64,000 bases of DNA, taken from Hymenobacter sp. DG01 (GTDB lineage: Bacteria; Bacteroidota; Bacteroidia; Cytophagales; Hymenobacteraceae). A model generated the notes under the pieces. It worked only from the letters and a program-made list of their open reading frames with translations. It had not been told where the DNA came from and did no database searches. The translations under genes were made by a program, and so were the position numbers. The stretch's first letter is position 1, and each line of letters begins with the position of its first letter. The DNA lies in assembly GCF_006352025.1 (NCBI RefSeq), contig NZ_CP040936.1, forward strand, positions 3,784,001-3,848,000. Reading direction: 5' to 3'. Positions 52,571-61,485 of the stretch are shown here, piece by piece.

Positions 52571-52707
52571 GTCATTCCGAGCGGAGCCGAGGAATCTTGC
52601 GTGCTGATGCTGGCCTCACCCCCGGCGCCCCTCTTCAGGGGAAGAGGAGGAGTAGATATCATTACAATGACCGCACGCGAGGTGCTTCGCTGCGCTCTGC
52701 ATGATGC
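52571..52707. repeat. Inverted repeat pair, BIME-like
   Basis: The left arm (52571-52609, GTCATTCCGAGCGGAGCCGA onward) and right arm (about 52670-52707, reverse orientation) belong to the same family as the repeats at 62354-62447 and 58-95, sharing the (T/C)GCGTGC core. Between them is CCCCTCTTCAGGGGAAGAGG, a small hairpin. The pair lies in the gap between divergent fdhD and moeB. Confidence 0.6.
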
Positions 52708-52787
52708 TCTTCCACCTGTTGTTCAAGGCGAAACCTCCAATTCGGCGCCCTCTCACCTCATTGCCCGCTTACCTGTTATCTTCCGTT

Positions 52788-53882
52788 ATGCTTACTTCCG
52801 AAGAACGCCAGATTTACCGCCGCCACCTGCAGCTGCCCGAAATAGGCGAGGCCGGGCAGGAGAAGTTGAAAAACGCCCGCGTGCTGGTGGTGGGTGCCGG
52901 CGGGCTGGGCTGCCCCATTCTGCAGTATCTGGCCGCGGCCGGGGTAGGCACCCTGGGCATCGTGGACGCCGATAAGGTGGACCTCAGCAACCTGCAGCGC
53001 CAGATTCTGTATGGTCCCGCCGACCTGGGCCAGCTGAAAGCCGAAACTGCCGCCCGCGCCGTGAAGCGCATCAACCCGCTGGTGCACACTGAGGTGCACA
53101 GCTGCCGGGTCCGGCTGGGTAACGTGCGCGAGCTGGTGAGCAAGTACGATGTGGTGGTGGACGGCTCCGACAACTTCCCGACCCGCTACCTGCTCAACGA
53201 TGCCTGCGTGAGCCTCGGCCGGCCGCTGGTGTCGGGGGCCATTTACAAGTTCGAGGGGCAGGTTTCGGTATTTAACTACCAGGGTGGGCCCACCTACCGC
53301 TGCCTGTTTCCGCAGCCGCCTTCGGTCCAGGAAGCCCCCAACTGCGACGCTACCGGTGTGCTGGGTGTGCTGCCCGGCCTGGTGGGCACGGCCCAGGCCA
53401 CTGAAACCCTGAAAGTTATTCTGGGCCTCGGCGAGGTGCTTTCGGGGCGGCTGTGGATGTTTGATGCGCTGACCTTCCAGACGCGCACCCTCAAGTTTGC
53501 CCGCCGCCCCGAGCAGGCCGCCATCCACCTCGGCACCGCCGACACCCGCGACTACGCCGACCTCTGCGGAGCTGGCATGCGCACCATTTCGGTGGCCGAG
53601 CTGCAGGCGCAGCTGGAATCGGGGCAGCCGCCCTTCCTGCTTGATGTGCGGGAGCCCCACGAGTTTGCCGCCGGCCACCTTCCCGGTGCTACCTCCCTAC
53701 CCCTCAGCAGCCTCGAAAAGGGCGTGGCCACTCTGCCTAAGCAGCACCCGGTAGTGGTGTATTGCCGCTCCGGCCGCCGCAGCCAGCAAGCCGTAGAGCG
53801 CCTGCAAACCGAGTTCGGATTTGCCAACCTCATCAACCTCGACGGCGGGATTCTGGCTTGGGAGGAAACTGCCGTGGCGTAA
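52788..53882 (+). CDS. moeB: MoeB/ThiF-type adenylyltransferase with rhodanese domain
   Basis: This 364-residue protein activates the C-terminal Gly-Gly of MoaD (or ThiS) by adenylylation. The E1-like domain has VVGAGGLGCPILQYLAAAGV (35-54), DADKVDLSNLQRQ, and VVVDGSDNFPTRYLLNDACV. A rhodanese domain (about 265-360) contains FLLDVREPHEFAAGHLPGA and the active Cys in VVYCRSGRRS, suited to sulfur transfer. The usual zinc site is incomplete: the PCYRC motif reads PTYRC and no second CxxC follows. ATG 52788 is the natural start. Confidence 0.92.
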   Translation: MLTSEERQIYRRHLQLPEIGEAGQEKLKNARVLVVGAGGLGCPILQYLAAAGVGTLGIVDADKVDLSNLQRQILYGPADLGQLKAETAARAVKRINPLVHTEVHSCRVRLGNVRELVSKYDVVVDGSDNFPTRYLLNDACVSLGRPLVSGAIYKFEGQVSVFNYQGGPTYRCLFPQPPSVQEAPNCDATGVLGVLPGLVGTAQATETLKVILGLGEVLSGRLWMFDALTFQTRTLKFARRPEQAAIHLGTADTRDYADLCGAGMRTISVAELQAQLESGQPPFLLDVREPHEFAAGHLPGATSLPLSSLEKGVATLPKQHPVVVYCRSGRRSQQAVERLQTEFGFANLINLDGGILAWEETAVA

Positions 53883-54061
53883 AGCCTCCCGCCTATCCCC
53901 TGTAACGGTCCAAACCCGGCCGGACGGAAGTCAGTACGAAGCCAACTGGTCGGCCGTCTTCAGCGTCGAGCGGGGGTAGGGCGAAACGCCAACCCTGCCA
54001 GTCGGGCTACTATTATTGATTACCGCTCTGTTTCCCTACCCCTTCCACCCTTTTGAACCGC

Positions 54062-55225
54062 ATGCCGCTTACCGCTACCCCTCCGTCTCGCCCCCGTATT
54101 CGTTTTGACCGCAACGAGCTGGCCGGGGCGTTTGGGGATTTAGGAACGGACTTGCCCCTGCTCATCGGCATCATCGCCGCCTCGGGCGTGGACAGTGCCG
54201 GGGTGCTGATCATGTTCGGGCTGATGCAGCTGTTTTCGGGGCTGTGGTATGGCATGCCCATGCCGGTGCAGCCCCTCAAAGCTTTTGCTGCCCTGGTTAT
54301 TGCCCAGAAAATTCCCGGCCGCGTGATTTTCGGGGGCGGGCTGGCCATTGGCGTGAGCATGCTGGCTTTATCGGTTTCGGGACTGATTGACGCGCTGGCC
54401 CGGCTGGTACCCAAGCCTGTAATCCGGGGCATACAGTTCGGGCTGGCTTTGCAGCTGGCTACCCTCGCCCTGAAAGAATACGTGCCCGCCGATGGCCTGC
54501 CGGGCTACGCGCTGGCCGCGGCAGGCTTCCTCGTGACGGTGGTGCTGTTGGGCAACCGTCGCTGGCCCGCTGCCCTCATCGTCTTGACGTTGGGCGTAAT
54601 CTATGGCCTGCTGTTTAAGCTGGATGTAGCCACGGCCCACCGCGCCATTGGCCTGCACCTGCCGGGATGGCAGGTACCTACCTGGGACAACGTGAAGTAC
54701 GGGGCTATTCTGCTGGCCCTGCCCCAGATTCCGCTTTCCCTCGGCAACTCCGTGCTAGCTACCCGGCAGGTAGTAGAAGACTACTTCCCGGAGCGTCGGC
54801 TGTCGGTGCGGCAAATCAGCTTTACTTATGGACTGATGAACCTGGTGAATCCGTTTTTCGGGGGCTTTCCGGTGTGCCACGGCTCGGGCGGCATGGTGGG
54901 GCACTACACGTTTGGCGGGCGCACCGGGGGCTCGGTGGTGCTGTATGGGCTGCTGTTTCTGGTGCTGGGGTTGGGATTCAGCCAGGGTTTCCAGCAGATT
55001 GTGCACATCTTTCCCCTGCCTATTTTGGGGGTGCTCCTGCTGTTCGAGGCCCTGACCCTGGCCACCCTGCTGCGCGACATCAGCGGCTCCCGCTCCGATT
55101 TACTGCTGGCCCTGCTGGTGGGGTTGTTGTGCAGCGGCCTGCCCTATGGTTACCTTGTGGGCCTGGTAGTAGGAACCGCGCTGTATTATGCCATGCAGCG
55201 GGGGTGGGTCGGACTAGGAAAGTAG
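54062..55225 (+). CDS. Molybdate transporter, MOT1 type
   Basis: This 387-residue multi-pass membrane protein of the SulP-related MOT1 family imports molybdate or sulfate. The two family signatures are present: ELAGAFGDLGTDLPL near the N-terminus and PMPVQPLKAFAA at about 70-80. A later GGFPVCHGSGGMVGHYTFGG matches the third conserved block. About ten hydrophobic segments follow these. Its place between moeB and other Moco genes supports molybdate. ATG 54062 is chosen over a TTG three codons upstream. The next gene starts six bases after its stop. Confidence 0.9.
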   Translation: MPLTATPPSRPRIRFDRNELAGAFGDLGTDLPLLIGIIAASGVDSAGVLIMFGLMQLFSGLWYGMPMPVQPLKAFAALVIAQKIPGRVIFGGGLAIGVSMLALSVSGLIDALARLVPKPVIRGIQFGLALQLATLALKEYVPADGLPGYALAAAGFLVTVVLLGNRRWPAALIVLTLGVIYGLLFKLDVATAHRAIGLHLPGWQVPTWDNVKYGAILLALPQIPLSLGNSVLATRQVVEDYFPERRLSVRQISFTYGLMNLVNPFFGGFPVCHGSGGMVGHYTFGGRTGGSVVLYGLLFLVLGLGFSQGFQQIVHIFPLPILGVLLLFEALTLATLLRDISGSRSDLLLALLVGLLCSGLPYGYLVGLVVGTALYYAMQRGWVGLGK

Positions 55226-55231
55226 CTGCAT

Positions 55232-55570
55232 ATGGAAGAACACGTACTCTGTCAGATCTGGAAAACCGTGCGGGTAGAAGCGGGCCCTCAGCCGTTTCAG
55301 GGCTACTACAGCATCGGGGAGAGCATGCTCTTCGACTTTCGCTACCTCGATGCCCCTGCATCTGCCCACCCCAATAACCCGCCAGGCCACTGGACCCGGC
55401 AGGCCGAAAAAATCCAGCATCCGGGCCAGGAAGACGCCCTGTACCTGCTGGTGCAGGCTGCTACCGAGGAATATCTGGTATTGGAGCTGCACATGCTCTA
55501 CGCCGGCCAGCCCCGGCACACCCTCACCCTAAGTTTGATACCTGCCGCCGCGGATGCTTCTGCCGCGTAG
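55232..55570 (+). CDS. Small protein co-transcribed with the molybdate transporter
   Basis: This 112-residue soluble protein starts MEEHVLCQIWKTVRVEAGPQ and has a beta-rich pattern with FDFRYLDAP, LYLLVQAATEEYLVLELHML and a short Ala-rich tail. I recognise no family. The six-base gap to the transporter means the two share a transcript, so it may assist molybdate handling, but no metal-binding motif is visible. Confidence 0.65.
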   Translation: MEEHVLCQIWKTVRVEAGPQPFQGYYSIGESMLFDFRYLDAPASAHPNNPPGHWTRQAEKIQHPGQEDALYLLVQAATEEYLVLELHMLYAGQPRHTLTLSLIPAAADASAA

Positions 55571-55579
55571 GCCTGCTGG

Positions 55580-56398
55580 TTAGTCGGGCTGCGAGGGCAC
55601 GTATTCCGGGGCGGGGCCTTCGGTGTTGCGGCGGCCGAGGCGGTACATCACGGAGAGGACCAGGTTGTTTTTGCTGACGGTGCCCTGGGGCGTGAATACG
55701 TTTTGCTGGTAGCTGGCGGGCGTGTAGTTCGACTGCCGCAACCAGCCGGCCTGTACCGTCCAATGCGAATCAAACTGGTAACCCGCGCCGCCGTACACGC
55801 GGTTGCGCTCCAAAAACGGCCCTTTCGGGTTGAAGAAAACCTCGTCGTAAAGGGAGAGAAAGGCCGTTTTGTTGGTGACAGTGCTGTTGTTGAGTGGAAT
55901 AAAGGCGTTCAGGCGGTACCGGATGCGGTTGCGGTAGCGTGAGGAATTGGCCGGGACTATCCCGTCGCGGAAGGTGAACCAGCGCTGCTCTACCCGGTAG
56001 CGGTGCTCCACCTTCAGGCGGGCGTTGTAGTGCGTGAACGTCACCTGCTCCCAAAGGCGCTTTTCTGCGTTCAGCGGCCCCTCGCTCAGGTCGCGGTAGT
56101 CAGAGGTAGCGTAGCGGCCCCCAGCCACCATAAAGGTGAAGTTCTTGGCCACATCGTAGCTCACCCCACCTTTCACTTCGGTGTAGAAATACTGCCGAAA
56201 CAGCCCGTTGGAGCGGGCCTGCAGCTCTACGTAGCCGCCCCAGTGTTTGGGTCCGCCCGGCAGCACCACCGTCGCAATGTGCCAGGTTCCAGTCTGGCGG
56301 TCCTGCACGGCGTTGGTCTGAGCTTGGGCAGCTTGGCCGACCAGGCCACTCAGAGCAGCTGTCAGAAATAAAGTAACGCGGGTTGTGGCAGCAGACAT
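55580..56398 (-). CDS. DUF2490 outer membrane protein
   Basis: This 272-residue protein has a Sec signal peptide ending at AQAQ and a DUF2490 domain: TGTWHIATVVLP, HWGGYVELQARSNG, and YDVAKNFTFMVAGGRYATS, with EQRWFTFRDGIVP and NRIRYRLNAFIPLN later. The family is predicted to form small outer membrane beta-barrels. The C-terminus is polar (PEYVPSQPD) rather than ending in an aromatic residue. Its stop faces the preceding plus-strand gene ten bases away, so the pair converge. Confidence 0.82.
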   Translation of the reverse strand: MSAATTRVTLFLTAALSGLVGQAAQAQTNAVQDRQTGTWHIATVVLPGGPKHWGGYVELQARSNGLFRQYFYTEVKGGVSYDVAKNFTFMVAGGRYATSDYRDLSEGPLNAEKRLWEQVTFTHYNARLKVEHRYRVEQRWFTFRDGIVPANSSRYRNRIRYRLNAFIPLNNSTVTNKTAFLSLYDEVFFNPKGPFLERNRVYGGAGYQFDSHWTVQAGWLRQSNYTPASYQQNVFTPQGTVSKNNLVLSVMYRLGRRNTEGPAPEYVPSQPD

Positions 56399-56475
56399 GG
56401 GGTAGGGCGCAATGAGATGCGAAAGTAGGCACGCCGAGGCAGAGCTAGCCTACAGCATCCTGTCATTGTGGGCCC

Positions 56476-57666
56476 TTATTTCAGTTGATTGTAGCGCAGC
56501 AACGCCTCCAGGTAGTAATAATCGGCGTAGGTCAGGGGCGCATCCACCTCCGACTTCGCCGGTTTGTGGGCCACGCAATGCTTGATGAGGAAGTTGTTGT
56601 TCTCGCCCACGGCAGCCCGGTAAGCGGGGCTGCTCAAACTCACCAGCATCTGCTCGGCGGCCTGGCGGTAGCGCTTGGCATCGGGGGCGGGGCAGTATTG
56701 TTGCAGCTCCAGCAGGGCCGAGGCCACAATGGCCGCTGCGGAAGCGTCGCGCTCCTCCTGGGGGATATCGGGGGCGTTGAAATCCCAGTACGGAATCTTA
56801 TCGGCGGGCAAGTTGGGGTGGTTGAGGAAGAAGTCGGCGGTTTTGCAGGCCTGGTCCCGGTAGCGCGCCAACTTGGTGTCGCGAAACAGGGTAGTGTAAC
56901 CGTAGATGGCCCAGGCCTGGCCCCGCGCCCACGCCGAGTTGTCGGCGGCACCCTGGGCGGTTTTCTTGGTCAGTACCTGGCCGTGCTCATCGTAGCAGAC
57001 GACGTGGTAAGTGCTGCCATCGGGCCGGAAGTGGTTTTTGAGCGTGTTGTCGGCGTGGGTGATGCTGAGGCGGCGCAGGGTAGAGTCGCCGGAGGTGCGG
57101 GCCGCCCAGCACAGCAGCTCCAGGTTCATCATGTTATCAATAATGACCGGGTAGTGGTAGCCCGCAAACTCATTCCACGACTTAATCAGGCCAACTTCTG
57201 GGTTGAACCGCGTGGCCAACGACTTAGTTCCAGTGAGCAGAATGGGTTGGTAGGCGGGATTTTTGGTCAGCCGAAGCCCATTTCCGAAGGGGCAATAGAG
57301 CATAAAGCCCAGGTCGTGGGTGCCGGTGTTGGTTTGCTCCTTCGCCATAGCCATCGTCCAACGGTCGGCGGCCTGTTGCCACTGGGGCTGCTTGGTGTAC
57401 TCATATAGGTACCAGAGCGTCCCCCCGAAAAAGCCGCTGGTCCACCACTCCGAGGGCATGTCTTTGAACGAGCCATCGGGCCGGCTGGAGTAAGGAAACT
57501 TGGTTACGTTGGGGTGGGTCTGGAGCAGGCGCGTGAGCTGCTGACCGGCACGATCAAACTCCTGCCTGACGTTGATTTTGCGCTGCTGCGCGTGCGTAGT
57601 CAGCGTAACAGATAGGCCCAGGAAAAGGGCGGCCAGCAAACGGGGGTAGGAAGTTGAAGGGAGCAT
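56476..57666 (-). CDS. Glycoside hydrolase family 88 (unsaturated glucuronyl hydrolase-like)
   Basis: This 396-residue secreted enzyme has a signal peptide (LLAALFLGLSVTLTTHAQ) and an alpha/alpha-barrel GH88 domain. Characteristic segments are SEWWTSGFFGGTLWYLYEYT, HDLGFMLYCPFGNG and YHYPVIIDNMMNLELLCWAA, whose two Asp residues fit the catalytic pair, and AWARGQAWAIYGYTTL. Family members remove unsaturated uronic acids from polysaccharide lyase products. No lyase or SusCD pair is adjacent. ATG 57666 is preferred over a TTG at 57693. Confidence 0.92.
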   Translation of the reverse strand: MLPSTSYPRLLAALFLGLSVTLTTHAQQRKINVRQEFDRAGQQLTRLLQTHPNVTKFPYSSRPDGSFKDMPSEWWTSGFFGGTLWYLYEYTKQPQWQQAADRWTMAMAKEQTNTGTHDLGFMLYCPFGNGLRLTKNPAYQPILLTGTKSLATRFNPEVGLIKSWNEFAGYHYPVIIDNMMNLELLCWAARTSGDSTLRRLSITHADNTLKNHFRPDGSTYHVVCYDEHGQVLTKKTAQGAADNSAWARGQAWAIYGYTTLFRDTKLARYRDQACKTADFFLNHPNLPADKIPYWDFNAPDIPQEERDASAAAIVASALLELQQYCPAPDAKRYRQAAEQMLVSLSSPAYRAAVGENNNFLIKHCVAHKPAKSEVDAPLTYADYYYLEALLRYNQLK

Positions 57667-57734
57667 GGCCGTCAAGCTACGGGAAATCAGCAAACTAGCA
57701 TCCTCGCTGCCACCAGCCTTAAGCTACGGATGAG

Positions 57735-58433
57735 CTAGGCCGACTTGCGCTCCAACACTTCGTCAATGAGACCATACTCTTTGGCCTCATCGGCGCGCAT
57801 CCAGTAGTCGCGGTCCGAGTCGTGGTGGATTTGCTCGTAGGTTTTGCCGGTGCGGGTCGCGTAAATGTCGTACAGCTCCCGCCGCAGCTTCACCACCTCC
57901 CGGGCCGTAATCTCAATATCAGCCGAGGGGCCCTGCACCCCGCCGCTGGGCTGGTGAATCATGACGCGGGCATGGGGTAGGGCAGAGCGTTTGCCCAGCG
58001 CCCCGCCGCACAACAGAAACGCGCCCATACTAGCCGCCAGTCCGGTACAAATGGTAGCCACGTCCGGAGCCACGTATTGCATGGTGTCGTACATGCCCAG
58101 GCCGGCGTACACTGAGCCCCCCGGCGAGTTGATGTAAAGCAGGATGTCCTTGCGGTTGTCCACTGATTCCAGAAACAGCAGCTGGGCGTTGATGATGTTG
58201 GCTATCTGGTCATCCACGGCCTGCCCCAGGAAGATGATACGGTCCATGATCAGGCGCGAAAACACGTCGATTTCCGCGAAGCGGGTGGGGCGCTCCTCAA
58301 TCACGGAACGGGTCATGCCCATCACGCCGGGGTAGGCAACGCCTTCAAACTGGTGGAAGTAGCGGTCAACGGTCAGGCCGTTCAGGCCGCGGCCCTGCAC
58401 GGCAAACTTGCGGAATTCTTGCTGGAATAGCAT
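57735..58433 (-). CDS. clpP: ATP-dependent Clp protease proteolytic subunit
   Basis: ClpP forms the tetradecameric protease chamber that works with ClpX or ClpA. The 232-residue sequence holds the full triad: Ser135 in [11 protein letters not shown], His160 in VMIHQPSGG and Asp209 in DSDRDYWM, plus [20 protein letters not shown]. About 40 residues precede the usual start ([10 protein letters not shown]), compatible with the propeptide seen in many Bacteroidetes ClpP proteins. The leader is pyrimidine-rich. No clpX is adjacent. Confidence 0.96.
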   Translation of the reverse strand: MLFQQEFRKFAVQGRGLNGLTVDRYFHQFEGVAYPGVMGMTRSVIEERPTRFAEIDVFSRLIMDRIIFLGQAVDDQIANIINAQLLFLESVDNRKDILLYINSPGGSVYAGLGMYDTMQYVAPDVATICTGLAASMGAFLLCGGALGKRSALPHARVMIHQPSGGVQGPSADIEITAREVVKLRRELYDIYATRTGKTYEQIHHDSDRDYWMRADEAKEYGLIDEVLERKSA

Positions 58434-58523
58434 GGCAAATGGGGAAAGAAAAGGGTGTAGCGGTTCGGCCTCCTTCCGGGGGTAGGAAGAGGTAGGGGAG
58501 AAATCAGAAAATAGGGAAGGGCG

Positions 58524-58820
58524 CTAGCGGCTTTTGCGGCGGGCGGCTAACAGGCTGCGCAGGGGCCCAGTGGCCGATTGCCACCACGTATGCCGACGGG
58601 CCGGACGTTCCAGGCGGGCATGAATCAGCTCCAACTCCTGGCGCAGCTGCTGGCGGCCGGCTAGTTGCAGGCCTTGGTAGAGGAGCTGTTGGGTAGCAAC
58701 ATCGGCGGCTAGTTCGGCATCTACCAGCTGGCGTACGCGCCACGCCTCGGCTTCAGCGGCCGTGGGCTGGCCGAGCAGGTAGCGCTCTAGCTGGCGCAGG
58801 TAGTCGAGGGCGGGGCGCAT
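58524..58820 (-). CDS. Small partner protein of the sigma factor
   Basis: This 98-residue, strongly helical, Gln/Leu/Arg-rich soluble protein lies six bases downstream of an ECF sigma gene. It has no membrane segment and lacks the HxxxCxxC motif of ZAS anti-sigma factors. The pattern LRQLERYLLGQPTAAEAEAW resembles the N-terminal part of small Bacteroidetes anti-sigma-like proteins that lost their membrane domain. An anti-sigma or co-regulator role is inferred only from position. Confidence 0.65.
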   Translation of the reverse strand: MRPALDYLRQLERYLLGQPTAAEAEAWRVRQLVDAELAADVATQQLLYQGLQLAGRQQLRQELELIHARLERPARRHTWWQSATGPLRSLLAARRKSR

Positions 58821-58826
58821 GGCAGG

Positions 58827-59372
58827 CTAAGCAGTAACCGTGGATACTAGGGCCCGAACGGAGTTGCGCAGACGCTCCAGGCACTTAAACTTCTGTACCG
58901 TAGCTGAGCGCACCGTGCGGTATTGGTGCGTGGCCGCAATCTGCTCCAGCGGCTGCTGGAAGTAGTAGAAAGCCAGGAGAATATCCTTGCACCGCTCGCC
59001 TAGCCGCTCCACCTGCTCCAGCACCGAAAGCGTGGGCTGATCTGCCAATTCGGCTTCCGCTACCTCCGCGTGTTCGTCGGCAAGGGAAACAAGCGGCTGC
59101 CGGGTGCGGCGACTCAACTCCTGCCGCCATAGGTTGCGGCACACGGCCACCAAATAGGTACTGGCCGAAGCAGACAGTAAGAGCGTTTCGCCTACTACCT
59201 TCTCGTAGAAGGCAATAAGGGCATCATGAAATACGTCCTTGGCATCCTGGGCTGTGCCGCCGTGCTGCTGCACGTAGCGCCGCACCATCGGGAAGGTGTA
59301 CTGGTAGAGGTGCGTAAGGGTTCGTGCCCGGTCCGCGAGAAGCGCCTGCCGCAAAGCTGCTGTAGTTTCCAT
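58827..59372 (-). CDS. ECF-type RNA polymerase sigma factor
   Basis: This 181-residue protein has sigma region 2 (LTHLYQYTFPMVRRYVQQHG, DAKDVFHDALIAFYEKV), SASTYLVAVCRNLWRQEL, and region 4 (SVLEQVERLGERCKDILLAF, EQIAATHQYRTVRSATVQKF, then KCLERLRN). It follows the Bacteroidetes ECF pattern in which region 4 carries a CKDIL-like motif. The small downstream gene is co-transcribed. An inverted repeat, TGATAGTT/AACTATCA, lies 38 bases upstream of its start. Confidence 0.88.
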   Translation of the reverse strand: METTAALRQALLADRARTLTHLYQYTFPMVRRYVQQHGGTAQDAKDVFHDALIAFYEKVVGETLLLSASASTYLVAVCRNLWRQELSRRTRQPLVSLADEHAEVAEAELADQPTLSVLEQVERLGERCKDILLAFYYFQQPLEQIAATHQYRTVRSATVQKFKCLERLRNSVRALVSTVTA

Positions 59373-59409
59373 GAGATGTGGGAGCCGAGGTGAGGTTCAG
59401 AAGTCGTTC

Positions 59410-59441
59410 TGATAGTTAATCCGTTTTCTCGTCAACTATCA
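59410..59441. promoter_or_regulatory. Inverted repeat upstream of the sigma gene
   Basis: TGATAGTT at 59410-59417 is the reverse complement of AACTATCA at 59434-59441, with a 16-base spacer. It could be an operator for the sigma operon or a weak terminator for the hydrolase gene; the stem has no T run. Confidence 0.35.
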
Positions 59442-59473
59442 CCCGGCTTCAATAAAATAATTAATTACCGGGG

Positions 59474-60280
59474 CTACGGCTTTGCCAGGACCTCTTGGAT
59501 AACAGCCAGGTAGTCGGGGTTGTCTGTCATGCCATTATGGCCGGCGCCGCGCAGGGTAATAAACTGGTCCTGAGGCTTCAGTAGAGTTTTTAGCTTCAGG
59601 GCTGATTCGCAGCTGATTACCTCGTCCTGGTCGCCGTGGAAGATGACGATGGGCGCCTGCATGCGGGGTAGCACTTGGTCGGTGTGCAGGGGGTAGCGCA
59701 CAATAAAGCCTGGCACCCAGGGATAGTGCTGTCGGGCCATGGCGCGCATGCTGGGGTAGGGAGCCTGCAAAATTAGTTGTTTCGGGTGGTGCTGGGCGGC
59801 CAGCCACGCCGCCGCGCCCGTGCCCAGCGAATAGCCTAGGATAACCGTTTGGTTTTCGGAGTAGTGCGCACCTATCTGCTGGTAAGCCGCTTCCACATCG
59901 GCCAGCAGCTGCGCCTGACTAGTTATGCGGCCCTCGCTTTTGCCGTAGCCCCGGTAGTCGAGCAGGAATACATCGTAGCCCATGCGCGTGTAGATAGGTG
60001 CTACCTCACCCCAACTATCCAAGGCCCCACCATTGCCGTGCAGGTAGAAAATGAGGCCTTTCGCGTGTGCCGAATCGGCCCGGAACAGCAACCCATTGAG
60101 GCGGGTACCATCAGACGTGGTAATCCAGCGCTCCTCAAACCGGCCGGGAAACTGAAAACGGTAGTTCGGGGCCAGTCGGGTCGGGAAGAACAGTAGCCGC
60201 TCCTGCTGGAAATACAGCAGCAGGCAGACCGCTACGTATAGCGCGGCTCCCAAGCTCAGAATCCACAGCAGAGCTTTCAT
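59474..60280 (-). CDS. Membrane-anchored alpha/beta hydrolase
   Basis: This 268-residue protein has an N-terminal signal anchor (LLWILSLGAALYVAVCLLLY) and a hydrolase domain similar to FrsA/BEM46-type proteins: FYLHGNGGALDSW (oxyanion), LLDYRGYGKSEG, Ser in LGYSLGTGAAAWLA, Asp in IFHGDQDEVI, and His in GAGHNGMTD. The substrate is unknown. It lies between the sigma gene and moaA on the same strand, with about 100 and 40 bases between them. Confidence 0.87.
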   Translation of the reverse strand: MKALLWILSLGAALYVAVCLLLYFQQERLLFFPTRLAPNYRFQFPGRFEERWITTSDGTRLNGLLFRADSAHAKGLIFYLHGNGGALDSWGEVAPIYTRMGYDVFLLDYRGYGKSEGRITSQAQLLADVEAAYQQIGAHYSENQTVILGYSLGTGAAAWLAAQHHPKQLILQAPYPSMRAMARQHYPWVPGFIVRYPLHTDQVLPRMQAPIVIFHGDQDEVISCESALKLKTLLKPQDQFITLRGAGHNGMTDNPDYLAVIQEVLAKP

Positions 60281-60319
60281 GGCTTAGGAGGTCGAATGAT
60301 GAAGACTGGTGTAGTTTCC

Positions 60320-61327
60320 CTACCCCCCAATCGTGCTCATGGACTCGAAGCTGAGCTGGTGCAAGGGTCGCTGCTGCTCGGCCTCGAAGCCGTTGGCGGC
60401 GCGGTTGCGGAAGGCGGAAGTAAGGGCAGCTACAAGTTCGGCGTCGGAGGCACCGCCGCGCAGCAGGGCCCGGATGTCGAGCACGCCCTGGTCGTAGAGG
60501 CAGGTTTTGAGGCCACCTTCAGCCGTGAGGCGGATGCGGTTGCAGGTGCCGCAGAAGGTGCGCGAGTAAGCCGCAATAATGCCCAGGCGGCCCTGGTGGC
60601 CGGCTACGGTGTAGTGCGAGGCCGTGTCGCCGGGACGGGTGGCTACCGGCGTCAGCTCACCCAGGTTCAGGGCCAGGTGCTCCCGGATGCGGGTGTGGTT
60701 CCAGGGAAGGGTAGCGGCGTGGCTGCCTCCGTTAAAGGGCATTTCCTCAATGAACCGTACATCCACGGGTAGGTCGCGGGTTAGTTCAGCTAGGGGAAGA
60801 ATGTCCTGAGTATTCTGCCCGTCCATTACCACCGCGTTGATTTTTACTCGGATTCCAGCGGCCAAGAGGGCGTAGAACGTGTCCATGACGCGCGGCAGCT
60901 CGTCGCGGCGGGTGATGCTGGCGAAGCGGGCCCGGTCCATGGTATCGAGACTCAGGTTCACGGCTTTCACGCCCATACGGGCCAGTTCCGGTACGTGGGG
61001 CGCCGTGAGTACGCCGTTGGTGGTCAGAGTCAATTCCTCGATGCCCGGAATTTCAGTGAGCCGGCTCATGAAGGGCACCAGGTCGCGGCGCACGAAGGGC
61101 TCCCCGCCCGTCAGGCGTACCTTGCGCACGCCCAGCCCGGCCATCACCGCCACCAGCCGCTCCATTTCCTCGTAGGTCAGCAGCTGTTGCTTGGGCAGGT
61201 ACTGAATGCCTTCCTCGGGCATGCAGTAGAAGCAGCGCAGGTTGCAGCGGTCCGTAACGGCCAGGCGCAGGTATTCCAGCGGGCGGCCGTGGTTATCAAA
61301 CAAAACGGACGGTACAGGAGCAGACAT
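60320..61327 (-). CDS. moaA: GTP 3',8-cyclase MoaA
   Basis: MoaA is the radical SAM enzyme that converts GTP to 3',8-cyclo-GTP, the first step of molybdenum cofactor synthesis; MoaC then forms cPMP. The 335-residue protein has the N-terminal cluster motif C28-x3-C32-x2-C35 (DRCNLRCFYCMPE), LTGGEPFVRRDL, LTTNGVL, and the C-terminal cluster in FCGTCNRIRLTAEGGLKTC. It ends in the Gly-Gly tail (STIGG) required for activity. The start at 61327 opens an N-terminal segment of normal length. It is divergent from moaD. Confidence 0.97.
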   Translation of the reverse strand: MSAPVPSVLFDNHGRPLEYLRLAVTDRCNLRCFYCMPEEGIQYLPKQQLLTYEEMERLVAVMAGLGVRKVRLTGGEPFVRRDLVPFMSRLTEIPGIEELTLTTNGVLTAPHVPELARMGVKAVNLSLDTMDRARFASITRRDELPRVMDTFYALLAAGIRVKINAVVMDGQNTQDILPLAELTRDLPVDVRFIEEMPFNGGSHAATLPWNHTRIREHLALNLGELTPVATRPGDTASHYTVAGHQGRLGIIAAYSRTFCGTCNRIRLTAEGGLKTCLYDQGVLDIRALLRGGASDAELVAALTSAFRNRAANGFEAEQQRPLHQLSFESMSTIGG

Positions 61328-61485
61328 ACTCAGAGAGAAAGAAAACACAGGCTTCGGGTGAAGCCATGAAACAAACAACGTAAATCAGACTTTTCCGTTC
61401 GGGTGAAGGGCGCGGCCGCTCGCCCGGGTACTACCCCTACCGGGCGGCCCAACCCATTCCACCCAGACGAACACCTAGATAACCA

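Noticed and set aside
61328..61485. Moco riboswitch between moaA and moaD
   Set aside because: No conserved core or multi-stem layout could be recognised; only a small GGCTTC/GAAGCC hairpin is present.
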